Assembly: GCF_900141875.1 (NCBI RefSeq)
Contig: NZ_FQZE01000008.1
Location: forward strand, 95,691-159,690
Direction: 5' to 3'
DNA from: Tangfeifania diversioriginum
GTDB taxonomy: Bacteria; Bacteroidota; Bacteroidia; Bacteroidales; Prolixibacteraceae
Length of the DNA stretch: 64,000 nucleotides
Shown here: positions 53,967 to 62,853 of the stretch, in pieces
Layout: the number at the start of each line of letters is the position of its first letter
How positions within the stretch are numbered: the first letter of the stretch is position 1
Notes under the pieces: generated by a model
What the model was told of the DNA's origin: nothing
Databases searched by the model: none
The model's input: the letters and a program-made list of their open reading frames with translations, nothing else
Position numbers and translations under genes: made by a program

Positions 53967-54172
53967 TACTGTCTGTTGATATTTCTTATTTCCTCAGCAG
54001 TATATTCAAAATGAATCGGATTTTTTTTAATTGATTCATTCAGTTTTTTTAACTTTTGTAATCTGATATACTCATTTAGAGCAACTTTCAGCGTCTCCGT
54101 AATAGTAGATGCCTTAGAATATTTCATAGCATCTTTTATAACATTTTCATCTATTATCGCAGTTACTTTCAT
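53966..54172 (-). CDS. vapB: VapB-like antitoxin
   Basis: 68 residues. The N-terminal strand-helix-helix (VTAIIDENVIKDAMKYSKAS, then TITETLKVALNEYIRLQK) is a VapB/DUF2191-type DNA-binding domain, and the C-terminal tail would bind the PIN toxin. Its stop overlaps the VapC start by one base. Confidence 0.88.
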   Translation of the reverse strand: MKVTAIIDENVIKDAMKYSKASTITETLKVALNEYIRLQKLKKLNESIKKNPIHFEYTAEEIRNINRQ

Positions 54173-54255
54173 AATTCAATTTTTATACGATGCAATATAC
54201 GATTAAATATCGCATAACAAAAATGTTGCCTAATCTTTTCAATTACAATATTTTA

Positions 54256-55710
54256 TTACTGCAAATATCCCGTTGCATCAAAAGTAAACACTTCCGATTC
54301 GATCCGGGCATTTTTCATGATTTCTGAAAGTTCTTTCACGATTTCGGGATGCTGTTCAGCCACATTGTTTTGCTCGCCCAAATCAGTTTCAAGATTGTAC
54401 AGTTCGGTGGTTGTTTTTTCCGGATCGAGCACATTGTATTTTACCAGTTTCCAGTTGTCTTTCCGCACCGCCTGGCGGCCTCCACGTTCATGAAATTCCC
54501 AGTACATGTATTCGTGTTCCTTCTGCTCCTCTTCATTTCCCAAAAGTGTTGGCAGAAAAGAAATTCCGTTGATATCTTCAGGAACACTGGCTCCTGAAAT
54601 TTCTGTTACAGTTGGAAATAGATCCCAAAAAGCAGAGATGTGATCGGTTTGGCTGCCGGCTACAATTTTTCCATTCCAAACGGCAATCATCGGCACCCGG
54701 ATGCCCCCTTCGTAGAGATCGCGTTTGTATCCTTTCAGCGGACCATTGCTGTCGAAATAATCCGGGTCGGCGCCGCCTTCCATGTGCGGACCATTATCGG
54801 AAGTAAAAATAATGAGGGTATTTTCATAAACACCCAGTTCTTTCAATTTTGCAATAATTTCGCCAACCTGCATATCCAGGTAATCCACCATTGCCGCGAA
54901 AGCTGCGTGAGATTCCGGTTGCGAGCCGTATGCTCCATTTCTGAATCCTTCTTCACCTGCATCCACACCTTCATAAATTTTTTCGGGCTCAAATTTCCCC
55001 CGGTATTTTTCCATGTACTCCTCCGGCGCATACAATTCAGCATGGGGAATAATAGAAGGATAATACATAAAAAACGGTTTGTCTTTATTGTTTTCCAGGA
55101 ATTTCATGGCGTGTTCCTGAATGATTTCCGGTCCGTAGGTCCCAGATTGTGTGCCTGAGTTTCCTTCCAGCATCACCTTTTCCTGGTTGTGCCACATGTG
55201 GTACGGATAGTAGTGATGCCCGATTCGCTGGCAGTTGTACCCGTAAAATTCATCGAATCCCTGGTTGTTCGGGTCGCCTTCTGACCCCGGATAACCAAGT
55301 CCCCATTTTCCAAAAGCGCCGGTTACGTATCCTGCATCCTGAAGTGTTTCGGCCATTGTTACCGCTTCAGCTTCCAGTGGGTACTGTCCTTCGGGTTGCC
55401 ACTCTTTATTGCCACGAATGAAAGTGTGGCCGGTGTGCTTGCCGGTCATGAGCGACGAACGCGAAGGCGCACAAACGGTGGAGCCTGAATAATGCTGGGT
55501 AAACTTCATTCCGTTTTCAGCCAGATTATCGATGTTGGGTGTTTCAAAATGGGTTTGACCGTAACAACTCAAATCGCCGTAACCTAAATCATCGGCAAGG
55601 ATGTAAACGATGTTGGGTTTTGCAGGTGTTGTTTCTTCTTTGCTTTGATTTTGACATGAAGTGAAAATTAAGGCAATGGCAATTGCAAGCAGGATGATTG
55701 ATTTTTTCAT
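54256..55710 (-). CDS. S1-family sulfatase (second, lipoprotein)
   Basis: 484 residues. Lipoprotein signal ending IFTSC (Cys19). The formylglycine motif is C80-A-P-S-R (STVCAPSRSSLMTGK), the metal-binding start is YILADDLGYGDLSC near 36, and FGKWGLGYPGSEGDP near 135 and FTSDNGPHMEGG near 305 are present. It resembles arylsulfatase A-type enzymes active on sulfated sugars. It differs from the other sulfatase of the cluster, so they probably remove sulfates at different positions of the same glycan. Confidence 0.93.
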   Translation of the reverse strand: MKKSIILLAIAIALIFTSCQNQSKEETTPAKPNIVYILADDLGYGDLSCYGQTHFETPNIDNLAENGMKFTQHYSGSTVCAPSRSSLMTGKHTGHTFIRGNKEWQPEGQYPLEAEAVTMAETLQDAGYVTGAFGKWGLGYPGSEGDPNNQGFDEFYGYNCQRIGHHYYPYHMWHNQEKVMLEGNSGTQSGTYGPEIIQEHAMKFLENNKDKPFFMYYPSIIPHAELYAPEEYMEKYRGKFEPEKIYEGVDAGEEGFRNGAYGSQPESHAAFAAMVDYLDMQVGEIIAKLKELGVYENTLIIFTSDNGPHMEGGADPDYFDSNGPLKGYKRDLYEGGIRVPMIAVWNGKIVAGSQTDHISAFWDLFPTVTEISGASVPEDINGISFLPTLLGNEEEQKEHEYMYWEFHERGGRQAVRKDNWKLVKYNVLDPEKTTTELYNLETDLGEQNNVAEQHPEIVKELSEIMKNARIESEVFTFDATGYLQ

Positions 55711-55800
55711 GAGACGAAATGCTTTATTTAGTTTCAGATTAATGACGATATAAACCTTAAAAATACATATTTTGAATTAAGGTGAATAACCGAAATGAAC

Positions 55801-58263
55801 TTACATTTTTGTTGCCTGAATTTTTATTGTTTCCGTTTTCAATCCTTTCCCGTTTACTTTCAATTCAATTTCACCGGCTTCTTCAAGCGATTGAACCGTT
55901 ACCACCAGTTTTCCGCTGAAAGCCTTCATCGTGGGTTTGTGAAACATTTCAAGAGAAGTGGCATCGCCGTTGCAAACCACTTTAAATTTTCCGGCACCGG
56001 AAACATCAAAATTGAGCTGGTTGTCGGCAGTCGGGCAGAGGTTTCCATCTTTATCAACTACCGAAACGGTAATGTAGCTCAGGTCTTTTCCATCGGCTTC
56101 AATTTCGCTGCGGTCGGCTTCCAGTTTCAGGTGATGCGGTTTCCCGGCGGTGTGCACTTCTTTTTCAGCCACCGGATTTCCGTCATCGTCAAACGCCACC
56201 ACTTTTAACGTTCCGGGTTCGTATTTCACATCTATCCACATCAGCCGGTAGCGGTGTTGTTTGGTTTTCTCTTTTGTTTTGGTTTGAATGCCCTGGCTTT
56301 TTCCGTTCACAAACAGTTCGGCGCTGTTGTAGTTGGTATATACAAAAACGGGCGTGATTTCGCCTTTGCGGTTTTCCCAGCCTGCCTGCCGGTCAGGCAG
56401 GTTCCAGTGCGGCAGAATGTGCAGCGTTTCATCATCGGTATTCCATCGGCTGCGGTAAAGATAGAACCGGTCTTTGGGCAACCCGGCTAAATCGCAAATA
56501 CCGAAATAGGAACTGCGTGCAGGCCAGGCTTCGTTATAAGGAGTCGGTTCGCCCAGGTAATCGAAACCAGTCCACACAAATTCGCCAATTACCCAGTCGT
56601 AATCGTCCTGCCACACAAAATCTTCATCCGGTACGTTCGACCAGCGGCAGGCTTCCAAGTCGTAAGATGAGCTTTGGAAATCGTCGTATGTTTTGTGTTT
56701 ATATTTTTCCACAGGAAATTTATAAATGCCACGGGAACTCACTGTGGAAGCGGTTTCTGAGCCCAGAATAAATCCCTGTGGAAACACGTCGTAAGCTTCG
56801 TCGTACAAATGCAGGCGGTAGTTCAAGCCGGGGATGTCGAAAATCGCTCCGAATCCGTTTTTCATGGTGTTTGCTACCTGATCCATTCCAACCGTTACCG
56901 GGCGTGTGTGGTCTTCACGGTGAAAAATGTCCTGTAACCATTTGGCGCGCTTTACTCCTTCGTTGCCCCACTGGTCGGGCACTTCGTTGCCGGCGCTCCA
57001 CATTACTATGGAAGGATGATTTCTGGTGGCACGAACCAAATTCATCACATCTTTTTCGGCCCATTCATCAAACCAGCGGTTGTAGCCATTTTTCACTTTT
57101 GGTTTGGCCCACTCATCAAAGCTTTCGGCCAGCATCAGTATTCCCATTTCGTCGCAAAGTTCCACTTGTTCTATCGACGGCATGTTGTGAGCCGAACGAA
57201 TGGCATTGCAACCCATGTCTTTTAAAATGGTGAGTTGCCGTTTGAGCGCCGCCCTGTTTACGGCTGCTCCCAGTGGGCCCAGATCGTGATGAAGGCAAAC
57301 GCCCTTAAATTTAGTCACTTTGCCATTCAATACCAGGCCTTTCCCGCGTTCATACTCCACAGTTCGAATTCCAAAACGGATGGTTTGTTCGTCTTTCAGT
57401 TCATTTCCCTGGTACAATTTCATGGTGGCAAAATAGAGATTGGGTTCTTCAAGGCTCCAGATCTTGGGATTGGGAACACCGATGTTTTGCTCAATTTTGT
57501 TTCCGAACATTTTTTCTGACGAGCAAGTCGCCACAATATTTCCATCCGCATCTTTGATTTCCGTTACCAGTTTTACATTTTCACCATTTACTTCGGTTTT
57601 AATGTTCACCTGTGCCATTTCTTCTGAAACAAAAGGAGTGGTAATAAATGTTCCCCAATGTTTGAAATTCACCTCATCCTTCACAATTACCTGGACTTTT
57701 CGGTAAATTCCGGCACCCGGGTACCAGCGTGATGAGAAGGGCAGGTTCTCCAAACGAACTGCCAGCAGGTTTTCTTCGTCTTCTTTTAAATAATCAGTTA
57801 TATCAAAATAGAAATAGGCATAACCGTACGGATGATTTCCCACTTTTTCGCCGTTTATCCAAACGTGGGCATCGCTCATGGCGCCGTCGAAAGTCAGCAA
57901 CACTTTTTTGCCTTTTTCGAATTCAGGAACCTCAAAAATTTTGCGGTACCAACCCACGCCAATGTGCGGCAAAGCCCCGGTACGGCCGGTTCTCAGCCGG
58001 GCTTCCTCTTCCAGGTCCTGCTCCACGCGAACCTTTTGCGCATCAATTGTTTTATCGAACGGACCTTTGATGGCCCAGTCGTGAGGTACCGAAACAATTT
58101 CCCAGTTTGCGGTGGTGAGTTCAGGATTTTCAGCACCTTCCACATCCCGGTTGATGAATTTCCAGTTGTCTTCCAGCGAAAGAATTGTGCGGGGCGTATT
58201 GTTTTGAGAGAAACTGATTGTTGCAATCAAAAGTGAAAGAATTGTCAAAATAATTTTTTTCAT
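55801..58263 (-). CDS. GH2-family beta-galactosidase-like enzyme (DUF4982-type)
   Basis: About 820 residues from ATG 58263 (MKKIILTILSLL), with a signal peptide to about ISFSQ; an upstream in-frame ATG at 58296 would spoil the signal. Domains: jelly-roll (about 30-195), Ig-like, TIM barrel (about 290-590), and C-terminal DUF4982- and Ig-like beta-sandwiches. The acid/base Glu is in VMWSAGNEVPDQ near 415; the nucleophile Glu is in FILGSETASTVSSRG near 500. It is a periplasmic exo-beta-galactosidase or beta-glucuronidase-like enzyme of the same pathway as the neighbours. Confidence 0.9.
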   Translation of the reverse strand: MKKIILTILSLLIATISFSQNNTPRTILSLEDNWKFINRDVEGAENPELTTANWEIVSVPHDWAIKGPFDKTIDAQKVRVEQDLEEEARLRTGRTGALPHIGVGWYRKIFEVPEFEKGKKVLLTFDGAMSDAHVWINGEKVGNHPYGYAYFYFDITDYLKEDEENLLAVRLENLPFSSRWYPGAGIYRKVQVIVKDEVNFKHWGTFITTPFVSEEMAQVNIKTEVNGENVKLVTEIKDADGNIVATCSSEKMFGNKIEQNIGVPNPKIWSLEEPNLYFATMKLYQGNELKDEQTIRFGIRTVEYERGKGLVLNGKVTKFKGVCLHHDLGPLGAAVNRAALKRQLTILKDMGCNAIRSAHNMPSIEQVELCDEMGILMLAESFDEWAKPKVKNGYNRWFDEWAEKDVMNLVRATRNHPSIVMWSAGNEVPDQWGNEGVKRAKWLQDIFHREDHTRPVTVGMDQVANTMKNGFGAIFDIPGLNYRLHLYDEAYDVFPQGFILGSETASTVSSRGIYKFPVEKYKHKTYDDFQSSSYDLEACRWSNVPDEDFVWQDDYDWVIGEFVWTGFDYLGEPTPYNEAWPARSSYFGICDLAGLPKDRFYLYRSRWNTDDETLHILPHWNLPDRQAGWENRKGEITPVFVYTNYNSAELFVNGKSQGIQTKTKEKTKQHRYRLMWIDVKYEPGTLKVVAFDDDGNPVAEKEVHTAGKPHHLKLEADRSEIEADGKDLSYITVSVVDKDGNLCPTADNQLNFDVSGAGKFKVVCNGDATSLEMFHKPTMKAFSGKLVVTVQSLEEAGEIELKVNGKGLKTETIKIQATKM

Positions 58264-58632
58264 GGTAATAGGTTTATGAATAATTACTGTAATCAAAGAG
58301 ATATTTTTTCTTTATGCTTGCAAACACATACAAAAATAACCGGAATTTTAAACGACCTGCTGTCAATGTGTGCTTTTTGGAAATTTTTATTTTGCTCTGT
58401 TGTTTTGTTGAACACCTTTCTTGTTATCATTTTAATTTTAAAAATCGTACGCCGCGAAATAGGCGTAGTAGTTGCCAGGCTGCGAAATAAATCAGGAATC
58501 AGTACAACACCTCAGTTTTTAGATAGAAACATATAAGCAATTTGAGAATTAACTTTCAGCTTTTTGCCTGATTTATATTTAACAAAATTAAATAATTTTG
58601 TATTGGAAAAGTCGTTAAAAATAAACTGCGAA

Positions 58633-58839
58633 ATGGAAGAGAAGACCTTTTTTTATAAACTTTTGCTTGATGGAAATTTCGATTTTTGTCATGATGATTG
58701 TAAAATAAAAGAATTCAGTGAAATGTCACTTTTTGAATTGATTGAAAAGACAAGGGGAATGAGTTCTATGGAAATTAGAACCATAATCAGCAGGCATGAA
58801 GATTGCCTGAGAAATTACTGGCGTAAATCTGCCAGTTAA
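58633..58839 (+). CDS. Small unknown protein
   Basis: 68 residues from ATG 58633 (MEEKTFFYKLLL). An upstream TTG-started frame exists from 58564. It is acidic at the start and contains CHDDC and SRHEDC, which might bind metal. TAATTTTG at 58593-58600 fits a -7 element and would give a short leader. It is the only plus-strand gene between two long minus-strand genes. No family recognised. The preceding spacer 58264-58632 holds nothing else I can support. Confidence 0.45.
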   Translation: MEEKTFFYKLLLDGNFDFCHDDCKIKEFSEMSLFELIEKTRGMSSMEIRTIISRHEDCLRNYWRKSAS

Positions 58840-58881
58840 ATTTGCTTTCCCTGTTTCTGTTTTGCAGTTTTCTGAGAAAAT

Positions 58882-60822
58882 TTACCAGTCATCAGTTCTG
58901 AAAGGTGATGCCGGAAGGCCTTCTTTGTTATAAAGATTGGCTCCTTCGGGATTGTCGGCCCAGGCATAACGCACGGCAACAGGATTTTTTATTTCAGGGC
59001 TCCAAACGATAACTTTGTTTCCTTTGATTTTTGCTTTTGCCCACACAAATTTTTTATCTGCTCCGGCTACAGCAAATTGTTTCAGCTTATCACCTCCTTT
59101 TGCCACAAGACCGCTGCCTGCATTTGAAAATGTTAGTTCAGCCATTTTTTCATTGATTTTCATGGATTGAAAAATGGGGCCAGATGCTACCAAATCATTT
59201 TCGTTGTAAGCGGTTTTGCGCGCTGCGAGTGCCAGGCGTTTGGCCACATCTTTTTTGTTCAGCGGGTGAATGTCGTTCCATTCGCCTAAGTCGATTGCCA
59301 CGGTCATGGCAGTGTTGGGCAATTCCAACGCTTCCATCTGTGCTTCGCGAGTGCGTGCCCAGTTGCTTTCGGTGGGGTGGTTGTAGGTTCTCATGAAATT
59401 ATGAAGCTGAACAAACAGGAACGGAAAATTGCCTTGGTTCCATTTTTCCCGCCAGTTTTTTATCATGGCGGGGAACAGTTTGGCATATTCATCGGGCCGG
59501 TTGGTATTCGATTCGCCCTGGTACCAAACGACTCCTTTAATGGAGAAGTTGGTTAGCGGGGCAATCATCCCGTTGAACAGGCCGGTGGGTTTCCACCGAA
59601 CGAAAGTCTGGCCCGGTGCAGGTTCCATTTCAGCTCCCAGCCGGTAGCGCCACTTTCCTTTTAAATCAATTTTAGAATCATCAGCCCGCAGTTCGTAAGG
59701 CTTGTCGGGGATAAATCCGCCGCGGCCGTTGTTGCTGACTACGCGCACAACAATGGTGTTTTTACCTTCAACCAAAACATTTTCAGGAATCTGATATCTT
59801 CTTGGCGGGTACTGGTAACCCACCGAACCCACAAATGTGCCGTTTACAAAAACCGAGTCGGCATCCACAATGCGGCCCATGTTTAGCAGGGCAGGTTTTC
59901 CGGCCTGTTCAGCAGGTAGTTTAATAGTTTTCCGGAACCAGACGACACCGTTTACCATGCCCAAATCCTCATCGACCCAGTAACCCGGAATTTTCATTTC
60001 CGGCCAGTTGGAATCGTCCAGGTCAGGTTGGTGCCAGGTGGATTTCGGGTTTTGGTAGCCTTTGTCTTTTTGATTCAGTTTTGAATACCAGGCAGCGGAT
60101 TTTTTTTGATCGGTTGCCTCAACTTGGCGGATATATTCCGAATCTTTAAACTTTTGAGCCTCCTGATAATGATTGGGGAATTCTTTGATGGCCTGTTCGC
60201 TTATCCATGCTTCAGCCGGCGAACCACCGAGGCTGGAACGAATAATACCCACCGGAATCTGGTATTGGTGGTACAATTCATTGGCAAGAAAGTAAGCAAT
60301 AGCCGAAATCCGTAGAATATTCTCCTGACTGATGTTTTCCCATTTCCCTGAGGGCAAATCTTTTTGCGGTGAATTGAAATCGTAGGCCGTGGGAACCGCA
60401 AAATACCGGATGTTTTCGTTGCCTGCATTTCTGATTTCTTCCTCGTAAAGCGGACTCACACGGTTCATGTCGATATCCATTTGCGACTGGCCCGAGCAAA
60501 CCCACACATCGCCAATCAGAATGCTATTCAGCGTGATAGTATCGGATGAAATGATTTGCATGGTATGCGGACCGCCGGCTTTCAGGTTGGAGAGATTTAC
60601 TTTCCATTCGCCTTTTTCATTTGATGTGGCGGAGTAAAAATCATTTAAAAAATGAACCTTAACTTTTTTGCCGGGTGTCGTCCATCCCCAGATTTTTACT
60701 TCGGTATCCCGCTGTAAAACCATTCCGTCGTTCACCAGTTTGGGAAGTTTTACCTGTCCAAAACCGGTAATGGTGAAAAAGAAAAGAATTACTGAAAGTA
60801 TAAAATTGGTTTTATTAGGCAT
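58882..60822 (-). CDS. Sialate O-acetylesterase-like carbohydrate esterase
   Basis: 646 residues with a signal peptide (to about ITGFGQ, residue 23). The SGNH-hydrolase-type domain is split by a galactose-binding-like insert (about 270-400). The nucleophile Ser is in VWVCSGQSQMDIDM near 107-119; GGSPAEAWISEQA near 205 and GVVWYQGESNTNRP near 435 follow; the Asp/His pair is probably in EWNDIHPLNKKDVAKR near 535. It removes acetyl groups from sugars, consistent with an acetylated glycan as the substrate of this region. Confidence 0.88.
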   Translation of the reverse strand: MPNKTNFILSVILFFFTITGFGQVKLPKLVNDGMVLQRDTEVKIWGWTTPGKKVKVHFLNDFYSATSNEKGEWKVNLSNLKAGGPHTMQIISSDTITLNSILIGDVWVCSGQSQMDIDMNRVSPLYEEEIRNAGNENIRYFAVPTAYDFNSPQKDLPSGKWENISQENILRISAIAYFLANELYHQYQIPVGIIRSSLGGSPAEAWISEQAIKEFPNHYQEAQKFKDSEYIRQVEATDQKKSAAWYSKLNQKDKGYQNPKSTWHQPDLDDSNWPEMKIPGYWVDEDLGMVNGVVWFRKTIKLPAEQAGKPALLNMGRIVDADSVFVNGTFVGSVGYQYPPRRYQIPENVLVEGKNTIVVRVVSNNGRGGFIPDKPYELRADDSKIDLKGKWRYRLGAEMEPAPGQTFVRWKPTGLFNGMIAPLTNFSIKGVVWYQGESNTNRPDEYAKLFPAMIKNWREKWNQGNFPFLFVQLHNFMRTYNHPTESNWARTREAQMEALELPNTAMTVAIDLGEWNDIHPLNKKDVAKRLALAARKTAYNENDLVASGPIFQSMKINEKMAELTFSNAGSGLVAKGGDKLKQFAVAGADKKFVWAKAKIKGNKVIVWSPEIKNPVAVRYAWADNPEGANLYNKEGLPASPFRTDDW

Positions 60823-60848
60823 TGGAATTTCAATTATTCAAAGTTCAT

Positions 60849-62126
60849 TCATAAATTGCGGAACAGTTCCATGTTCAAATTTAAATTGAATTTTTGGCCT
60901 GAATAGTACATTTCCTCCCATGTTTTGGCTTCTTTGGCTGTGGCACTCATTCTTCCCAGAATGGCCGAAAGCGTTGAATTTGCTCCCGAGTGTGCTTCAT
61001 TTATCAGGTTGCCCAACTCGATACTTTCAATAAATGCTTTCACTTTGTTGGAAGTGGAGTCATATAGTGCCGAGGTAAAAGCGCCTGATGCCCGTTGTTC
61101 TTCAGTCGGTTCGCCTTTCACAACGCCTGAATCCCACGGATTTTCACCTTCGATAAAAACCCCGCGGCTGTAATGTGCTTCGGCAATACCTTTTGTACCG
61201 ATAAACCGGGCACACACATCGTTAAACGCCGGCCCGATTTGCGTGGAATGAATACTCACATTCCGGTTGGCCGGGTAGCCGTAAATGGCCTGGTAATTGG
61301 AGAACGTATTGCCATAATCGGCACCACCTGTGCGGTTGCCGTTGCCCACTGCATTTTCGGGATGCTCATTCAGCACCCAGTTGCACACATCCAGCATGTG
61401 AATTCCCTGATCGAGCAAAATGCCTCCTGAAAGTTCTCGAAAATAGAAGTGGTTACGAATCATGAATTCATCCATAGAATCGCCAACCGGCTGCACCGGT
61501 TCTTTTTTGAGTGATGAAATGTAGTACAACTGTACATTTGCCACTTCGCCAATATCGCCGCGACGGATTCGATTTGCCATTTCAACATACGGTGTGGCAT
61601 GGCGGATTTGAAAACCGATGGCTACACTCACTTTCCCATCAGCCTTTTCGCCGGTGCGGATGACTTTCCGGCAACCTTCCACATCGGGCGAAACCGGTTT
61701 TTCGCAATAAGCATGTTTGCCTGCCTGAACTGCAGCTTCCAGAAAATCGGGGTGGGTGTAAGCGGGCGACGAAATTAGCACTGCATCTACATTCGGATCG
61801 TTTATCAGGTGCATGTAGGCGATGGGACCTTTGTATATTTGCGATTCGTTTATGGCTACGCCGCCGTTGTCGGTGTTCAGTTTGTCGAACACCGGCTTTG
61901 CTTTTTCGAGTTGGTAATTAAAGAGGTCGGCCATGGCAACAATTTGCGCATTGGCATTTCGAACCATGCTCGAAATAACGGCAGTTCCGCGGTTACCGCA
62001 CCCGATTATTCCCAAACGGATGGTGGAATTGGCCCGGCTTCCGAAAACAGTGGAGGGTTTTAAAATGGTGAGTGCAGAAATGGCAGTTGTGGAGGCCACA
62101 AAGTTTCTTCGGTTCATTGGTTTCAT
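60849..62126 (-). CDS. Gfo/Idh/MocA-family oxidoreductase (exported)
   Basis: 425 residues. It starts with a twin-arginine-type signal (NRRNFVASTTAISALTIL). The Rossmann domain follows (IRLGIIGCGNRGTAVISSM near 36-54), with the family lysine motif AYCEKPVS near 140 and the catalytic-region segment LLDQGIHMLDVCNWV near 240. Such proteins oxidise or epimerise sugars with NAD(P). It is 26 bases upstream of the esterase gene on the same strand, so both are one transcript. Confidence 0.9.
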   Translation of the reverse strand: MKPMNRRNFVASTTAISALTILKPSTVFGSRANSTIRLGIIGCGNRGTAVISSMVRNANAQIVAMADLFNYQLEKAKPVFDKLNTDNGGVAINESQIYKGPIAYMHLINDPNVDAVLISSPAYTHPDFLEAAVQAGKHAYCEKPVSPDVEGCRKVIRTGEKADGKVSVAIGFQIRHATPYVEMANRIRRGDIGEVANVQLYYISSLKKEPVQPVGDSMDEFMIRNHFYFRELSGGILLDQGIHMLDVCNWVLNEHPENAVGNGNRTGGADYGNTFSNYQAIYGYPANRNVSIHSTQIGPAFNDVCARFIGTKGIAEAHYSRGVFIEGENPWDSGVVKGEPTEEQRASGAFTSALYDSTSNKVKAFIESIELGNLINEAHSGANSTLSAILGRMSATAKEAKTWEEMYYSGQKFNLNLNMELFRNL

Positions 62127-62162
62127 AATAACAGGTTTAAGTTTTAAATCAATAACAGAAAA

Positions 62163-62519
62163 CTACTTTTCGTGTACAATAATCTGTTTATTGTCTAACT
62201 CGACTAACTCGTAATTTTCGAAAAGAACAATTATTTTTTCAAAATGAGTTTCGAATAGCGTCAATAACTGATTATTGACAATGTTCCCAGTCGTCACAAA
62301 CAATAATTTAGGTGGAATTTTCTTTATCACATGAGAATCAAAAAAATCAGCATCTTTGGTCACAACAATATAGTTTTCTTCCAAAGCAATTTTTCTGATT
62401 TCATTATCTGTTGTACGTTCTTTATTTTTCAGATTATCTGTATGAATGACATCATATCCTTTGTTTTTGAGCAAAAGCGCCAATTTGTATGGTAAGTTTG
62501 CATCAATCAGAAATTTCAT
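62163..62519 (-). CDS. DUF5615 PIN-like toxin
   Basis: 118 residues. The PIN-like start KFLIDANLPYKLALLLKNKG carries an acidic residue at position 6; ALEENYIVVTKDADFFD near 50-66 has the second acidic cluster. The family is usually encoded next to a DUF433 protein, as here. It is taken to be a type II toxin-antitoxin RNase, but that is inferred for this family. The ATG overlaps the DUF433 stop by 4 bases. Confidence 0.85.
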   Translation of the reverse strand: MKFLIDANLPYKLALLLKNKGYDVIHTDNLKNKERTTDNEIRKIALEENYIVVTKDADFFDSHVIKKIPPKLLFVTTGNIVNNQLLTLFETHFEKIIVLFENYELVELDNKQIIVHEK

Positions 62520-62764
62520 GCCACAATTCTGTGAATGGTTTTAACTTTTGACAGCTTTGAAGCAAATGCCAGACAGGCATTAATGTCTTCTTTTTCGAGT
62601 GCCGGATAATCATCCAGTATTTCTTCAGTTGTCATACCGGCAGATAATAAATCCAAAATCAGGTCCACCGTATAACGTGTATTCCGGATCGTGGGACGTC
62701 CCTGACAGATTTCCGGGTTTAAAGTAATCCTGTTTAATAATTTGTCTTTCATCTTTTTTATCAA
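62516..62764 (-). CDS. DUF433 antitoxin-like protein
   Basis: 82 residues. The DUF433 pattern is clear: NRITLNPEICQGRPTIRNTR near 10-29, then LLSAGMTTEEILDDYPALEK near 40. It is a helix-turn-helix-like protein paired with the DUF5615 gene downstream (ATGA overlap). Met5 is another possible start. Confidence 0.88.
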   Translation of the reverse strand: MIKKMKDKLLNRITLNPEICQGRPTIRNTRYTVDLILDLLSAGMTTEEILDDYPALEKEDINACLAFASKLSKVKTIHRIVA

Positions 62765-62797
62765 ATATACGCAGAAATACTAAGAGTTCAAATAAAA

Positions 62798-62823
62798 CAA
62801 AAAAAGCCGGGCAACAGCCCGGC
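62798..62823 (-). terminator. Intrinsic terminator of trpS
   Basis: On the minus strand GCCGGGC-TGTT-GCCCGGC forms a perfect 7-pair GC stem followed by eight T residues. It lies 30 bases after the trpS stop. Confidence 0.9.
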
Positions 62824-62853
62824 ACTTATGCTAAAATGGGGTGTGAAACTGTA

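Noticed and set aside
58276..58536. Open frame of 86 codons with a hydrophobic middle, divergent from the GH2 gene
   Set aside because: No recognisable family, unusual Cys/His-rich start, no clear promoter or ribosome site; it starts inside the upstream region of the GH2 signal-peptide gene. Probably chance.
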